Origin: Algicola sagamiensis DSM 14643
Lineage (GTDB): Bacteria > Pseudomonadota > Gammaproteobacteria > Enterobacterales > Alteromonadaceae
Length of the DNA: 64,000 nt
Reading direction: 5' to 3'
Assembly (NCBI RefSeq): GCF_000374485.1
Contig: NZ_KB894492.1
Coordinates: 146,508 to 210,507, forward strand
Shown here: piece after piece, positions 37,613 to 47,312 of the stretch
Layout: each line of letters begins with the position of its first letter
Position numbering within the stretch: the first letter of the stretch is position 1
Program-made: the position numbers and the translations under genes
The notes under the pieces: generated by a model
Told to the model about the DNA's origin: nothing
Database searches by the model: none
Seen by the model: only the letters and a program-made list of their open reading frames with translations

Positions 37613-38074
37613 ATGGCAGTGTGGTTATTTAAGTCTGAACCAGATGCATTTAGCATTGATGATTTAGCAAAGAGTCCAGAACAAAAAACAATTTGGGATG
37701 GGGTTAGAAACTATCAAGCCAGAAACTTTCTTCGGGATGACGTGAAAGTTGGAGACACGATTTTATATTATCACTCAAGCTGTAAGGTACCAGGTATTGT
37801 TGGGCTGGCAGAGGTTACGAGAGGGCCAATTGTAGATCCTTCTCAGTTTGATAACAGTAGCCCTTACTTTGATGCGAAATCAGAAAAAGCGTCTCCTCGT
37901 TGGATCACTGTTGAAATCGAATTCAAAGAGAAACTGGATCAAATCATTCCACTCACTGTTTTAAAGAACAGCGAAGCGTTACAAGGTTTTCCGTTGGTAA
38001 AAAAAGGTAACAGATTGTCGATTATCCCAGTCTCACCGAGTGAGTACCAGACTATCTTGGAATTTATTAAATAA
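37613..38074 (+). CDS. EVE-domain (PUA-like) protein
   Basis: A 153-residue single-domain protein: [15 protein letters not shown] at the start, [29 protein letters not shown], and PGIVGLAEV are the EVE pattern, shared with human THYN1. EVE domains are thought to bind modified bases in DNA or RNA; the ligand here is not known. GGAG lies 8 nt before the ATG. It is apparently monocistronic. Confidence 0.9.
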   Translation: MAVWLFKSEPDAFSIDDLAKSPEQKTIWDGVRNYQARNFLRDDVKVGDTILYYHSSCKVPGIVGLAEVTRGPIVDPSQFDNSSPYFDAKSEKASPRWITVEIEFKEKLDQIIPLTVLKNSEALQGFPLVKKGNRLSIIPVSPSEYQTILEFIK

Positions 38075-38204
38075 TATTGATCTTGAACTAAACATTTTTA
38101 GACAACTACTCATGTTTTCGTGATCTGGTGTAGAATTAAGTAAATAGCGAGTGCTTTTTGAGCAATATTCTTACCATTCAATGGAACATCTTGAAGGAGG
38201 TTCT

Positions 38205-38450
38205 ATGGCCGAAGAAAGTAGTGTTGTTGAGCGGCGCCACGATTCCGCAGATTATGAACATTCCTGGGAAAGTTTGAATATGATGCAGAAAGTGGCGATG
38301 TCGGAGTTGAATCACTATGGCTATCAGCTTGTCTTCACGAGAAAAACAAATGAAGGTGTTCTCGCTGTTGCGCTTTGTGATCAAAAAGTCGCAACGATTT
38401 CAAATGATGGAGAAATCGATATGCATCCCGGTATCAAGACCAGGATTTAG
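38205..38450 (+). CDS. Small acidic protein, unknown function
   Basis: An 81-residue cytoplasmic protein starting MAEESSVVERRHDS. The ATG at 38205 has an excellent AAGGAGG 4 nt upstream, which decides it over an in-frame ATG at 38151. The second half (LNHYGYQLVFTRKTNEGVLAVALCDQKVATISNDGEID) suggests a small beta sheet. I recognise no family. It is followed by a strong terminator, so it forms its own transcription unit or the end of one with the EVE gene. Confidence 0.65.
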   Translation: MAEESSVVERRHDSADYEHSWESLNMMQKVAMSELNHYGYQLVFTRKTNEGVLAVALCDQKVATISNDGEIDMHPGIKTRI

Positions 38451-38465
38451 CAAAAGCGTCTTAGA

Positions 38466-38490
38466 CCGCTGGAAGACCAGCGGTTTTTTT
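38466..38490 (+). terminator. Strong rho-independent terminator
   Basis: A perfect 7-bp GC-rich stem CCGCTGG/CCAGCGG with loop AAGA is followed by seven T, 15 nt past the stop of the small acidic protein gene. It overlaps by 2 nt the stop of the channel gene on the other strand. Confidence 0.92.
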
Positions 38491-39559
38491 ATGCGGTAAT
38501 TGCCAGCCAGTCAATTTCATGGCTGAATATGCGCTCTTTACATATATAGTGGAGCGTCATGCCGTGCTGTATCAGATGATCTCCTGGTGGATTTAAGTGT
38601 ATTCCTTCTCCAAATCGATTCTTAGCAACAGCTAAAATGGTCATATTGTGCCTATCTTTTAAATGGTAAAATACACTTGAAAACTTAAGCCCTTCGTTTG
38701 GAACTTCTTCCGGTACAACAAGGCTAAACTGTGTATGTCCATGTAATGTTGATAAGAGTTGCTCATGAACAAGGCTGGAACCTGGGTCTTGCATTGATCG
38801 AACGAGTATTTCTGCGGTCTTGGAAGAAGTGCATTCTACATTTCGGCAGTGCTGTTTTAGCATCTCAACTTTTGTTTCGTCTTGAAAGTGTGCACTGATA
38901 TGGCATTCATCAGCCACTAAAGTGGAGACACGTAAGGCGGTTGTAAACGTTTGATCATCATCACGACCATCAATAATGATTCGCGCAGCTTTTGTTACAG
39001 CAATGCGGTCGAGGCACTTCTGATCGGTAAATGTTTCTAATTTCGCAAAGCTGACACTGGGTTGGTCAATGAGCGGGTGGGTCATATCATCAGTCACACA
39101 AAGGAGGATCCGACGTTGTTCCCGTTTACTATCGCCAAGAATATGCTCGATGATCCGCCTTGTTCTCACATTATGCCAACCAAAAATAAGAATGTGATCT
39201 TCGTAATGTTGATAGTCTTTTTCGCCAGTCATATTTCGCCTTAATAAATGTGTTATTGCTTGTCCTGTTTTCCCTAAAAAAGCACCAAAAATGGCAAGGC
39301 CTAATGGAATCTGCCAAAGCGAAACCACCAATCGTCCTTCTGGGGACTGTGGGCTGAAGTCACCAAATCCAACCGTACTTGTTGTCACAATGTAGTAATA
39401 CAAAAATGTGATGGGTTCAAGTATTGCAGTTTCTTGAGCACTGAAGAGTAATCCCCAGGTGGACAGTGCATGAAAGAGTACAATCATGATCAGCGCAGGC
39501 CAAGTCACCTGATTGAGATGCAATCGCATCGCCAGCAGGAATTTCCGAAGAATATTCAT
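38489..39559 (-). CDS. Two-helix potassium channel with RCK domain
   Basis: A 356-residue ion channel. The first helix (about 20-39), pore helix with selectivity filter TVGFGD (62-67) and second helix (75-98) give a KcsA/MthK-like pore; the rest is a cytoplasmic RCK/TrkA-N domain starting DHILIFGWHNVRTRRII, with a TrkA-C-like end. It probably passes K+ under control of a ligand at the RCK ring. Not the E. coli kch form, which has six helices. It lies 9 nt after a gene for a small membrane protein, likely one operon. Confidence 0.88.
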   Translation of the reverse strand: MNILRKFLLAMRLHLNQVTWPALIMIVLFHALSTWGLLFSAQETAILEPITFLYYYIVTTSTVGFGDFSPQSPEGRLVVSLWQIPLGLAIFGAFLGKTGQAITHLLRRNMTGEKDYQHYEDHILIFGWHNVRTRRIIEHILGDSKREQRRILLCVTDDMTHPLIDQPSVSFAKLETFTDQKCLDRIAVTKAARIIIDGRDDDQTFTTALRVSTLVADECHISAHFQDETKVEMLKQHCRNVECTSSKTAEILVRSMQDPGSSLVHEQLLSTLHGHTQFSLVVPEEVPNEGLKFSSVFYHLKDRHNMTILAVAKNRFGEGIHLNPPGDHLIQHGMTLHYICKERIFSHEIDWLAITA

Positions 39560-39568
39560 GTGTTCCTT

Positions 39569-40057
39569 TTAACTTCCTCTAACTCTTTTTTCTTGGATAT
39601 CGAGCAGTATTTTACATGTAAAGAAGTATTCGGAAACAGAATTCTTTTGCCAGTGCCGGAGGACTTGCCCATCTTGCTGTTCAAGAAACTTAGCAAAACT
39701 ATCCCATGAAATCGACGTCGATTTCTTAAGATATTCCTTATAAGCTTCATGGACTGATTTGTGGCCAAGTGCCGCATCACTGATGACAGTACCGCAACCC
39801 TTGATGAGAGATTCCAACATGGGTTCGGTATCCGGTGGAATTGCTCCATATTGTCGCAAGCTATCAAATCGCTCACGGAAGAGAAGCTCTTGCTCAGAAG
39901 CAAGAGTAATGATGATCTCGCCGAGATAATCAGATTCTGACTTTGCACCATTGAGCTCTCTTCGATATCGCATGAGCTCTTTATTAAGATTTTGGCTTCT
40001 ATACCAAAAAAACAATGATAAAAATGAGAAAAAGGCAATGATTCCATAGGTGTACAT
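39569..40057 (-). CDS. Membrane-anchored coiled-coil protein beside K+ channel
   Basis: A 162-residue protein with one N-terminal helix (MYTYGIIAFFSFLSLFFWY) then a charged helical region (NKELMRYRRELNGAKSES) likely to form a coiled coil, and a compact C-terminal part. The ATG at 40057 has GGAG 9 nt upstream and is preferred to a TTG at 40072. A longer overlapping frame on the same strand (39556-40089) is rejected as a shadow. No family recognised. Directly upstream of the channel gene, so it may be a channel partner. Confidence 0.6.
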   Translation of the reverse strand: MYTYGIIAFFSFLSLFFWYRSQNLNKELMRYRRELNGAKSESDYLGEIIITLASEQELLFRERFDSLRQYGAIPPDTEPMLESLIKGCGTVISDAALGHKSVHEAYKEYLKKSTSISWDSFAKFLEQQDGQVLRHWQKNSVSEYFFTCKILLDIQEKRVRGS

Positions 40058-40414
40058 GTAAGCGAGCTCCAAAAGTAAGCAACATACAACGCAGAAAAAC
40101 TAACAAGCCACGGAAAACTTTCTATATATTTAGTCGGGTTATTCGACGTATGATTTCATTGACCTTGCGTTCCTTAAGCATATATCAAAAAAAGAAGTTG
40201 AGATGATCAAGACGGCGGCCCACTTTTTACCCTCGCCACGCGGTCTTATTTACCAGCCCCTTTTACATTGACAATTGGATTCACAGTAATTGTTTTCTCT
40301 TTAGTGTAAAGATGATGGGATGTTGTACGGTTGCTTTGAGAGTTTCTGGCCTGATATTCAGTCTTGGGATATTATTTTGCTCTATTTTTGAACTAATTGT
40401 ATTAAATTACCACA

Positions 40415-40442
40415 TTGACGCTTGCAAAAAGGTTAATAGAAT
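40415..40442 (+). promoter_or_regulatory. Sigma-70 promoter upstream of ABM-like gene
   Basis: TTGACG (40415-40420) and TAGAAT (40437-40442) are separated by 16 nt, each 5 of 6 to consensus. Transcription would start near 40449, giving a leader of about 320 nt before the ATG at 40771, or a separate small RNA. Confidence 0.55.
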
Positions 40443-40491
40443 GTTTTAATTCGTAACCTGTTTGATATGAACATAAGGTTCAAATCAATCT

Positions 40492-40536
40492 TGTCGTGCA
40501 CAGCCAGATTGCAACTATCACGACATAGCTAGTTGC
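40492..40536 (+). other. Interleaved inverted repeats (pseudoknot or switch candidate)
   Basis: Four 7-nt segments lie in the order A-B-A'-B': TGTCGTG (40492-40498), GCAACTA (40511-40517), CACGACA (40519-40525), TAGTTGC (40530-40536). A pairs perfectly with A' and B with B'. The stems cross, so the RNA could form a pseudoknot or switch between two hairpins. Confidence 0.5.
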
Positions 40537-40770
40537 GAGATGGTTTCACACAAACGCAATGACAACCCGATTGACGTAATGTCAATGAAGCGGGGGCATT
40601 GGGTTGGCGGGGTGATTTGTTGTGTTGTTGTATTTCATCATTGTTTTGTACCTTGTGTTCTATCAGCATTTTCTTTGTTTTTCGTTTCTTTTCCTTCTCG
40701 CAATACGCTTGTTTTCTTTTTAAGAACAATCTTTAATTATTTTGAACATAAGAATATGGAGATCGATGCC

Positions 40771-41106
40771 ATGTTTGTTGCTGTTTATGAATTTGAAGTG
40801 AAACCGGGATTTGAATCTGACTTTCAAAAATACTGGCTGGAGTTTACCAAAGGTATATATCGGCAATGTGGAAGTTTAGGCTCTCGTTTACATCAAGTGA
40901 GTGAGCATTTCTATGTTGGTTATGCCCAGTGGCCAGATCGTATGACTTGGAACGAGGCAAAAAATATCGAATTGGGCGAAGAATACCAAAGTGCTGGAGA
41001 TGCAATGCGAGCATGTTTGGTTCGTTCGAACACCCGCTTCGAAATGGAAGTGGTCAGTGATTATCTTCAACAAGAAGAGGCTTTGCTTGAAGATTTGTCT
41101 GGTTGA
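40771..41106 (+). CDS. ABM-like (dimeric alpha-beta barrel) protein
   Basis: A 111-residue protein starting MFVAVYEFEVKPGFESDFQKYWLEFTKGIYRQCGSLGSRLH; the early beta strand, long helix and VGYAQWPDRMTWNEA suggest the dimeric alpha-beta barrel seen in antibiotic-biosynthesis-monooxygenase-like proteins. Many such proteins have no known activity. The ATG at 40771 has GGAG 9 nt upstream. It precedes hslO on the opposite strand. Confidence 0.7.
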   Translation: MFVAVYEFEVKPGFESDFQKYWLEFTKGIYRQCGSLGSRLHQVSEHFYVGYAQWPDRMTWNEAKNIELGEEYQSAGDAMRACLVRSNTRFEMEVVSDYLQQEEALLEDLSG

Positions 41107-41144
41107 GTAATGGGCGTCATCAGAAGGATAGCGCCCGAGATTTT

Positions 41145-42011
41145 TTAATTTGGTTGACGGAGCTGTTGAAGCAGGCTCTCAAGTGCTTCTTTTTCGAATC
41201 GATATGATGAATTGCAATATTCGCAATGCATGTCAACCTGTTCTTGCTCGTCAATAATGTGTTCGAGTTCTTCAGCACCAAGGCTGATTAATGCGCTTTC
41301 ACATCTTTCTTTGGAACACCCACAAACAAAACGGACAGGCTGGGGTGCAAACATTTGCGGATTTTCCTGATGATAAAGTCTGATCAATAACTCTTCTGCT
41401 GGCAGCTGAAGCATTTCTTCAGATTTAACAGTATCTGTGAGGATTTCAAGATGATCGAAGTCTGTGACAGCTTTATCTTTATCGACAGGAAGGACCTGTA
41501 GCAGCATGCCTGATACGCTTTTAAATTCGTCATCAATCGCAAACCACAGACGCGTTTTGAGCTGTTCTGATTGCTGGAAGTAGCTCTCAAGACATTTGGC
41601 GACTGTCGGCTCAGAGAGGGGAACAACACCTTGATAACGTTCACCTTGATTTGGTGTGACTGTGATCACCAATGCACCTTGACCAAATAATTCTTGTAAT
41701 GAGTATATATCATCTTGAATTACTTGATCATAGCGTGCAATACCACGCAGCTCTTGCTGGTGATTCGCATTAATAACAGCCACTTTGACCGGGCCATTGC
41801 CTTGGAGCTGTACCGTAATTTCACCTTCGAATTTTAAGGTGGCGGTGAGGAGCGAAGTAGCTGCCATGAGTTCACCCAAGACCTTCTTAATTGGTGCTGG
41901 GTAGTCGTGATTTTCAATAATTTGCTGGTAACTTTCTCTTAATTGAACCAACTCACCACGGACATGATGATCTTCAAAAACGTATCGCGATAATTGATCG
42001 AATGACTGCAT
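41145..42011 (-). CDS. hslO: Redox-regulated chaperone Hsp33
   Basis: Hsp33 holds unfolding proteins when its zinc centre is oxidised. The 288 residues contain the family N-terminal domain and a C-terminal zinc module with Cys230 and Cys232 (VCGCS) and Cys263 and Cys266 (HCEYC), all present. It follows hslR by 5 nt, the usual heat-shock pair. Cytoplasmic. Confidence 0.96.
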   Translation of the reverse strand: MQSFDQLSRYVFEDHHVRGELVQLRESYQQIIENHDYPAPIKKVLGELMAATSLLTATLKFEGEITVQLQGNGPVKVAVINANHQQELRGIARYDQVIQDDIYSLQELFGQGALVITVTPNQGERYQGVVPLSEPTVAKCLESYFQQSEQLKTRLWFAIDDEFKSVSGMLLQVLPVDKDKAVTDFDHLEILTDTVKSEEMLQLPAEELLIRLYHQENPQMFAPQPVRFVCGCSKERCESALISLGAEELEHIIDEQEQVDMHCEYCNSSYRFEKEALESLLQQLRQPN

Positions 42012-42016
42012 GACGA

Positions 42017-42430
42017 CTACTCACCTAATTTAACTTTCAAAATCTGTCTGCGCTGCTTTTTGTCTGGCTTTGAATCAGGGTGTGGTGCGAATAAAGTATT
42101 ATTTTTACGTGCTAACGCATTTTTTTCGCGTTTTTCGATACTTTCTTCAGTTTCCGTATAAAGAGTCTGTGCTTCAGGTGCACCACGACGCTGGTCTGAT
42201 AAAGCTTTGACAATTACCTCTTTTTCATCCGATCCTTGTCTTAATGTGATGACAGCACCAACCTCAACAATTTTACTCGGTTTCGATCGTTGATGGTTAT
42301 ATTGAACTTTTCTGCTTTGGACCATGTCTCTAGCTAGGGCACGGTTTTTATAGAAGCGGGCAGCCCAGAGCCATTTGTCCAATCGGACGGCTACATCTGT
42401 TGACTCATTTTGCTGATTTGCTTTTTTCAT
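42017..42430 (-). CDS. hslR: Ribosome-associated heat shock protein Hsp15
   Basis: Hsp15 binds 50S subunits carrying a stalled nascent chain. The 137-residue basic protein has an S4 RNA-binding domain near the start: VRLDKWLWAARFYKNRALARDMVQSRKVQYNHQRSKPSKIVEVG, followed by a basic tail (PDSKPDKKQRRQILKVK). Length matches E. coli HslR (133). It is the first gene of the hslR-hslO unit, divergent from the gsp operon. Confidence 0.95.
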   Translation of the reverse strand: MKKANQQNESTDVAVRLDKWLWAARFYKNRALARDMVQSRKVQYNHQRSKPSKIVEVGAVITLRQGSDEKEVIVKALSDQRRGAPEAQTLYTETEESIEKREKNALARKNNTLFAPHPDSKPDKKQRRQILKVKLGE

Positions 42431-42528
42431 AAGAAAAACTTAGCGATGAAAAAGTGGGCGAAACTTAACATAAACCTAAGCTGAAAGCTACTTAAGCGTG
42501 GTGAAGTACAGCCATTCATATTTTGGGA

Positions 42529-42558
42529 TTGGCTAAAATACTGTAATAAGGGTATGAT
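42529..42558 (+). promoter_or_regulatory. Possible promoter of the gsp operon
   Basis: TTGGCT (42529-42534) and TATGAT (42553-42558) with an 18-nt spacer. The start codon of gspC would then be only about 12 nt past the -10, leaving a nearly leaderless mRNA, so this call is weak. Confidence 0.3.
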
Positions 42559-42569
42559 CGGGGCTAATT

Positions 42570-43544
42570 TTGGTTAAAAATTATTGGAAAATGGACTGGT
42601 ACGGGCGCATTACAGAACAATTCGCTAAATATCCATGGTTCAATCAGATTTTCCTCAGCAAATGCGCTGTGGTCATCTTGTCATTGATGCTGATTTCCAT
42701 GGCTGCGGATTTAACTTGGCGGATAATTCCCCAAGGGAACAGGATACAACCGCTAAATCTTATCTACACTGATAAGGGCGGGGCAGATGCATCATCTTCT
42801 GTTGATGTGACAACCATCGTGTCGAGACACCTTTTTGGCAAGTTTGAAAAGAAACCAGAAAAGGTGATCGAAATTGAGCAACCGATAGCAAACGATGTAC
42901 CAGAAACATCACTCAATGTTCGTCTAACTGGTGTGGTTGCTATTGGAGAGAAAGCCACACAAGGCGCTGCCATTATCGAAAGCATGAGTAAACAGGCGAC
43001 CTATGTCGTTAATGATACGATTGCAGGCACACAAGCCGTCTTAAAGAAGATTTTTTCTGATCGCGTCATTTTGCAATACCGAGGTCGTTTTGAAACCCTG
43101 ATGTTGGATGGGATTGATTATCACGAAGCAAAACGAAATCGCCAACAGCAGGTAAAAAAAACAGCTTCAAAGCCTAAGCCGAAAAAGAAAAGTGGAAAGG
43201 CGAAGGTGGACAAGCGGCATGACAAGGCGTTGATTAAAGAATTAAAAGCGCAACGTGAAGCCTTCATGAAGGAACCGAAAAAGATTTTTGATTATATTCG
43301 AATTTCACCGGTTCGGCGTGATGGTTCATTGGCAGGATATCGCCTCAGACCAGGCAAGGATCCTTCTTTGTTCAAGAAAACAGGTTTGAAGTCCGGTGAT
43401 ATGGCTGTCGAAATTAATGGTTATGACCTGAAAGATATGCAACAGGCGATGACAGTGCTTCGAGAATTACGTCAAATGACAGAAGCAAGTATCGTTGTGG
43501 AGCGTGGTGATCAGCAGGTCGAAGTTTTATTTGGTTTGGAATAA
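42570..43544 (+). CDS. gspC: Type II secretion protein GspC
   Basis: GspC is an inner-membrane protein whose periplasmic part contacts the secretin. The 324 residues have one helix (about 30-48), the HR domain (LNVRLTGVVAIGEKATQGAAI), a Lys-rich linker and a C-terminal PDZ domain (about 235-324). The start is uncertain: a TTG at 42570 with GGGG 6 nt upstream, or ATG at 42591. First gene of a compact operon gspC to gspN running to 54180. Confidence 0.93.
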   Translation: MVKNYWKMDWYGRITEQFAKYPWFNQIFLSKCAVVILSLMLISMAADLTWRIIPQGNRIQPLNLIYTDKGGADASSSVDVTTIVSRHLFGKFEKKPEKVIEIEQPIANDVPETSLNVRLTGVVAIGEKATQGAAIIESMSKQATYVVNDTIAGTQAVLKKIFSDRVILQYRGRFETLMLDGIDYHEAKRNRQQQVKKTASKPKPKKKSGKAKVDKRHDKALIKELKAQREAFMKEPKKIFDYIRISPVRRDGSLAGYRLRPGKDPSLFKKTGLKSGDMAVEINGYDLKDMQQAMTVLRELRQMTEASIVVERGDQQVEVLFGLE

Positions 43545-43566
43545 TAATAAGTCGGAGTTAGGGCTA

Positions 43567-45792
43567 ATGAGAAGCAAGTTGCGCCCAGGAATGAGTCGTG
43601 TGATTAAGCCACTATCGGTAGCGTGTTTATCCGTTGCCTTGACATTTGGCGCAGGTGCCAGGGCTGTTGAATATTCCCCGAACTTTAAAGGGACGGACAT
43701 TAATGAATTTATCAACATCGTTGGAAAGAACCTAAAGAAAACCATCATAATCGACCCGAATGTCAGAGGGAAGATTAATGTCCGTAGCTATGAGATGCTC
43801 ACGGAAAAACAGTACTATCAATTTTTCCTGAATGTTCTACAGGTTTATGGTTATGCAGTTGTCGAAATGGACAACGGTATTATCAAAATCGTCCGTAACA
43901 AGGATGGGAAGCATTCTGCAATTCCGGTTGTTAGCGAGCGCAATCCAGGCCAGGGTGATGAAATGGTCACCCGAGTTGTTGAAGTGAAAAACGTTTCTGT
44001 AAGAGAGCTTTCTCCACTACTTCGTCAGTTCAGTAACCAGACTCAGGGCGGCCATGTCGTTCACTACGACCCTTCGAATGTCATCATGATGACGGGTAAT
44101 GCCGCAGTCGTGAATCGCCTTGTTGAAATTATTCGCCGTGTTGACCATGCTGGCGACCGTTCTGTTGATATTATTCCACTCAAACATGCTTCAGCGTCTG
44201 AGATTGTTCGTGTTGTTGAAAAAATCACGAAGGAATCAGGCGGAAAACGATCACAACCAACTTTCCTTATTCCAAAAGTTGTCGCCGATGAGCGGACCAA
44301 CAGCGTGATAGTCAGCGGTGAACCACAAGCAAGAAAGCGTGTGAAAGAGCTTGTCCAACAACTCGATAGTGAGTTGAAAACCAGTGGTAACACGCGTGTT
44401 TTCTATCTCAAATACGCCAAAGCAGAAGATTTGGTTAAGGTTCTCAAAGGCGTCAGTGACTCGATTTCCAAAGAACAAGATAAAGGGAAGAAGGGGTCTA
44501 AAGCATCTGGTGGTCGTAATATCAGCATCGAAGCACACAAGGAAAACAATGCCCTTGTGATCACAGCTCAACCAGACATGATGCGCTCTTTGCAAGATGT
44601 GATCCGACAGCTAGATGTTAAACGTCTGCAAGTTCTTGTTGAAGCGATTATTGTTGAAGTCTTCGATAGTGATGGTGTTGATTTAGGTGTCCAGTGGGCA
44701 AGTCGAGACTTCGGTTTGATGCAGTTTAATAATGGGAAGACAGTCCCAATCGGATCATTGGCTGTTGCTGGTATTCAGGCGAAAGACACCACAAATAAGA
44801 CAACAGAAACAAGACGTGTAAATGGCACTGATCAACCTGTTCAAGTAGAGACAACAGAACGTGGTGACTATAGTGGTCTTGCTTCATTGCTAGGTGGCTT
44901 TAATGGTGTCCTTACTGGTGTCGTGAAAGATGACTGGGGTGCTCTGGTGAACTTTGTATCAACCAATACCAAGTCAAATCTACTTTCCACACCAAGTATT
45001 ATGACGATGGACAACGAAGAGGCATACTTCATCGTTGGTTCTGAAGTGCCAATTATTTCTCAATCACAAACAACCGGGACCAACACGAACCCACTACAGT
45101 CGGTTGAACGTAAAGAAGTTGGTATCAAACTGAAAGTCACACCACAGATCAACGAAGGTTCTGGCATTCAGATGAAGATTGAACAGGAAGTTTCAAAGGT
45201 TGAAGGGGCAACAGCGGTAGATATCACGATTGCAAAGCGTGAGATCAAAACAACCGTGATGGTTGAAGATGGTGCCGTAATCTCCTTAGGTGGACTCATC
45301 GATGATGATGTGCAAGAAAGTGTCTCGAAAGTCCCATTACTCGGTGATATTCCAATCCTTGGGCACCTGTTTAAATCAACGAGTACGACAAAACGTAAGC
45401 GTAATTTGATGGTCTTTATTCGTCCAACGATTGTCAAAGACAGTACGAAGATGAATGAAATCAGTTACCGCAAGTATAATTTCATGCGTGCGAAAGAGTT
45501 GATGCATGATGAAGACGGGATTGATTTAATGCCATTCACCAAAGGGCCAATGCTTCCTGAATGGGAATCCCCGTTAGAAGTGCCGCCTCATTTTGAACAG
45601 TACATGGAAGGCGACGGTGTTTTCAAAGATGACGTTCAGGTAGCACCACAAGAGGTTGCTCCAGCTCAAACAGATGATAATGAACATGTTGAAGAAGACG
45701 CTCAAATGGAAGAGGTAGCGCCAGAAGTTGAGTTGGCGCCAGAAGCTGAATCGGCAACAGAAGAGGATGCCCAAGAGCAGGAGCCGCAGTAA
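43567..45792 (+). CDS. gspD: Type II secretion secretin GspD
   Basis: GspD forms the outer-membrane gate. From [10 protein letters not shown] the product is 741 residues: signal peptide, N0-N3 domains ([23 protein letters not shown]; two KH-like repeats), and the secretin core with [16 protein letters not shown]. After the usual end (about residue 690) comes a tail of some 50 residues very rich in Glu, Pro and Ala with no Lys or Arg. The ATG at 43567 has GGAG upstream; an in-frame start at 43495 lies inside gspC. The stop overlaps the gspE ATG by one base. Confidence 0.95.
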   Translation: MRSKLRPGMSRVIKPLSVACLSVALTFGAGARAVEYSPNFKGTDINEFINIVGKNLKKTIIIDPNVRGKINVRSYEMLTEKQYYQFFLNVLQVYGYAVVEMDNGIIKIVRNKDGKHSAIPVVSERNPGQGDEMVTRVVEVKNVSVRELSPLLRQFSNQTQGGHVVHYDPSNVIMMTGNAAVVNRLVEIIRRVDHAGDRSVDIIPLKHASASEIVRVVEKITKESGGKRSQPTFLIPKVVADERTNSVIVSGEPQARKRVKELVQQLDSELKTSGNTRVFYLKYAKAEDLVKVLKGVSDSISKEQDKGKKGSKASGGRNISIEAHKENNALVITAQPDMMRSLQDVIRQLDVKRLQVLVEAIIVEVFDSDGVDLGVQWASRDFGLMQFNNGKTVPIGSLAVAGIQAKDTTNKTTETRRVNGTDQPVQVETTERGDYSGLASLLGGFNGVLTGVVKDDWGALVNFVSTNTKSNLLSTPSIMTMDNEEAYFIVGSEVPIISQSQTTGTNTNPLQSVERKEVGIKLKVTPQINEGSGIQMKIEQEVSKVEGATAVDITIAKREIKTTVMVEDGAVISLGGLIDDDVQESVSKVPLLGDIPILGHLFKSTSTTKRKRNLMVFIRPTIVKDSTKMNEISYRKYNFMRAKELMHDEDGIDLMPFTKGPMLPEWESPLEVPPHFEQYMEGDGVFKDDVQVAPQEVAPAQTDDNEHVEEDAQMEEVAPEVELAPEAESATEEDAQEQEPQ

Positions 45793-47312
45793 TGGTAGAA
45801 GAGTCTAACGTAGAAGCTCAACCGGAAGTGGTTGAGCAACCCGTGACGACCCGATTGCCGTTCGGCTTCGCCAAACGCCACGGTGTCCTGATCAGCCGGG
45901 AAGAAGATGGCCTGTATGTCGTGACGAAACCGGGTAGCGATTTATCCGCAGTGGTTGAAGTCCGTCGTCATTTGAGCGAAAGCTTTAAGATTAAAAAGCT
46001 CTCCGAAGGGGAATTTGATAGTTTGCTTGAAGCAAGCTATCAAAAAGACTCCTCTGAGACGCGTCAAATCATGGAAGATTTAGGTAATGAGATGGATTTG
46101 GCCTCTCTTGCTGAAGAATTACCTCAATCAGAAGACCTTTTAGAAAGTGAAGATGACGCGCCGATCATCAAATTGATTAATGCAATGCTCAGTGAAGCAA
46201 TCAAAGAAGGTGCATCAGATATTCATATTGAAACCTTCGAAAATGCATTGGTGATCCGATTCCGTGTCGATGGTGTTCTACGAGAAGTCTTAAAACCAAA
46301 TCGTAAACTTGCTTCATTACTTGTGTCGCGTATCAAAGTCATGTCCGAATTGGATATTGCGGAAAAACGTGTACCACAGGATGGTCGTATTTCTTTGCGT
46401 ATCGCAGGGCGTGCTGTTGATGTCCGGGTTTCAACGATGCCAAGTAAGCATGGTGAGCGAGTTGTACTCCGTCTCCTGGATAAGAATACTGCACGACTGA
46501 ATTTGATTGATCTTGGGATGACCAAGCATATTGAAGAAAAGGTCGCTGCGTTAGTCCGTAAACCACATGGGATCATTTTGGTGACCGGTCCAACGGGTTC
46601 AGGTAAGAGTACGACCCTGTATGCTGGTTTGACCGACATTAATACCAAAGACCGAAATATCCTCACCGTTGAAGACCCGATTGAATATGAATTAGAAGGC
46701 ATTGGACAGACCCAGGTAAACCCAAAAGTCGATATGACCTTCGCTCGTGGTCTGCGAGCCATTCTCCGTCAGGATCCTGATGTGGTCATGGTTGGTGAGA
46801 TCCGGGATTTAGAGACTTCTCAAATGGCTGTTCAGGCCAGTTTGACAGGTCACTTAGTTTTATCCACGCTTCACACGAATACGGCTGCGGGTGCGATCAC
46901 CCGGATGGAAGATATGGGCGTTGAGCCTTTCTTATTATCCTCAAGTCTTCTCGGTGTGCTTGCTCAGCGACTGATCCGAACATTATGTGAAGAGTGTAAA
47001 ACGCCACATACTCCAGATGCAGAAGAGCGACGTATTCTGGGCATTTCGGAAAACGACAGTAGTATCATTTATCGTGCAGTTGGTTGTGAGCATTGTAACC
47101 AACGAGGTTATCGCGGTCGAACCGGTATTCACGAATTATTGATCGTTGATGATACGGTGCGTGAACTCATTCATGATGGTCAGGGCGAGCAGTCTGTTGA
47201 GCGCTATATCCGAGAACACACACCAAGCATTCGTCAGGATGGTTGTTATAAGGTGCTGGCAGGTCAAACAACTTTAGAAGAAGTTTTGAGAGTCACGCGA
47301 GAGGAAAGCTAA
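45792..47312 (+). CDS. gspE: Type II secretion ATPase GspE
   Basis: GspE is the cytoplasmic hexameric ATPase that drives pseudopilus assembly. 506 residues: N1E domain, Walker [11 protein letters not shown] (from residue 266), Asp box and Walker B ([16 protein letters not shown]), His box (LVLSTLHTN), and the zinc module CEECK ... CEHCNQRG. All catalytic parts are intact. It starts within the gspD stop (TAATG). Confidence 0.97.
   Translation: MVEESNVEAQPEVVEQPVTTRLPFGFAKRHGVLISREEDGLYVVTKPGSDLSAVVEVRRHLSESFKIKKLSEGEFDSLLEASYQKDSSETRQIMEDLGNEMDLASLAEELPQSEDLLESEDDAPIIKLINAMLSEAIKEGASDIHIETFENALVIRFRVDGVLREVLKPNRKLASLLVSRIKVMSELDIAEKRVPQDGRISLRIAGRAVDVRVSTMPSKHGERVVLRLLDKNTARLNLIDLGMTKHIEEKVAALVRKPHGIILVTGPTGSGKSTTLYAGLTDINTKDRNILTVEDPIEYELEGIGQTQVNPKVDMTFARGLRAILRQDPDVVMVGEIRDLETSQMAVQASLTGHLVLSTLHTNTAAGAITRMEDMGVEPFLLSSSLLGVLAQRLIRTLCEECKTPHTPDAEERRILGISENDSSIIYRAVGCEHCNQRGYRGRTGIHELLIVDDTVRELIHDGQGEQSVERYIREHTPSIRQDGCYKVLAGQTTLEEVLRVTREES

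Larger units (their letters stand above)
40058..40770. other. Long intergenic region with leader of ABM-like gene
   Basis: This 713-nt gap contains the divergent promoters of the channel operon and of the ABM-like gene. Its right half (about 40450-40770) looks like a transcribed leader: a good promoter at 40415, interleaved inverted repeats at 40492-40536, a small stem-loop ATTGAC/GTCAAT at 40570-40586, then a pyrimidine-rich, G-poor run (40650-40735). An in-frame extension of the ABM gene is open back to 40540 but has no ribosome-binding site. Confidence 0.45.

Noticed and set aside
39556-40089. 177-residue frame overlapping the channel partner gene
   Set aside because: Same strand, other frame; it lacks a coherent membrane start and overlaps the channel start codon, while the 39569-40057 frame has GGAG.
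40540-40770. In-frame N-terminal extension of the ABM-like gene with a hydrophobic stretch
   Set aside because: No ribosome site near 40540; the hydrophobic run comes from a T-rich leader, and GGAG 9 nt before 40771 fits the family start.
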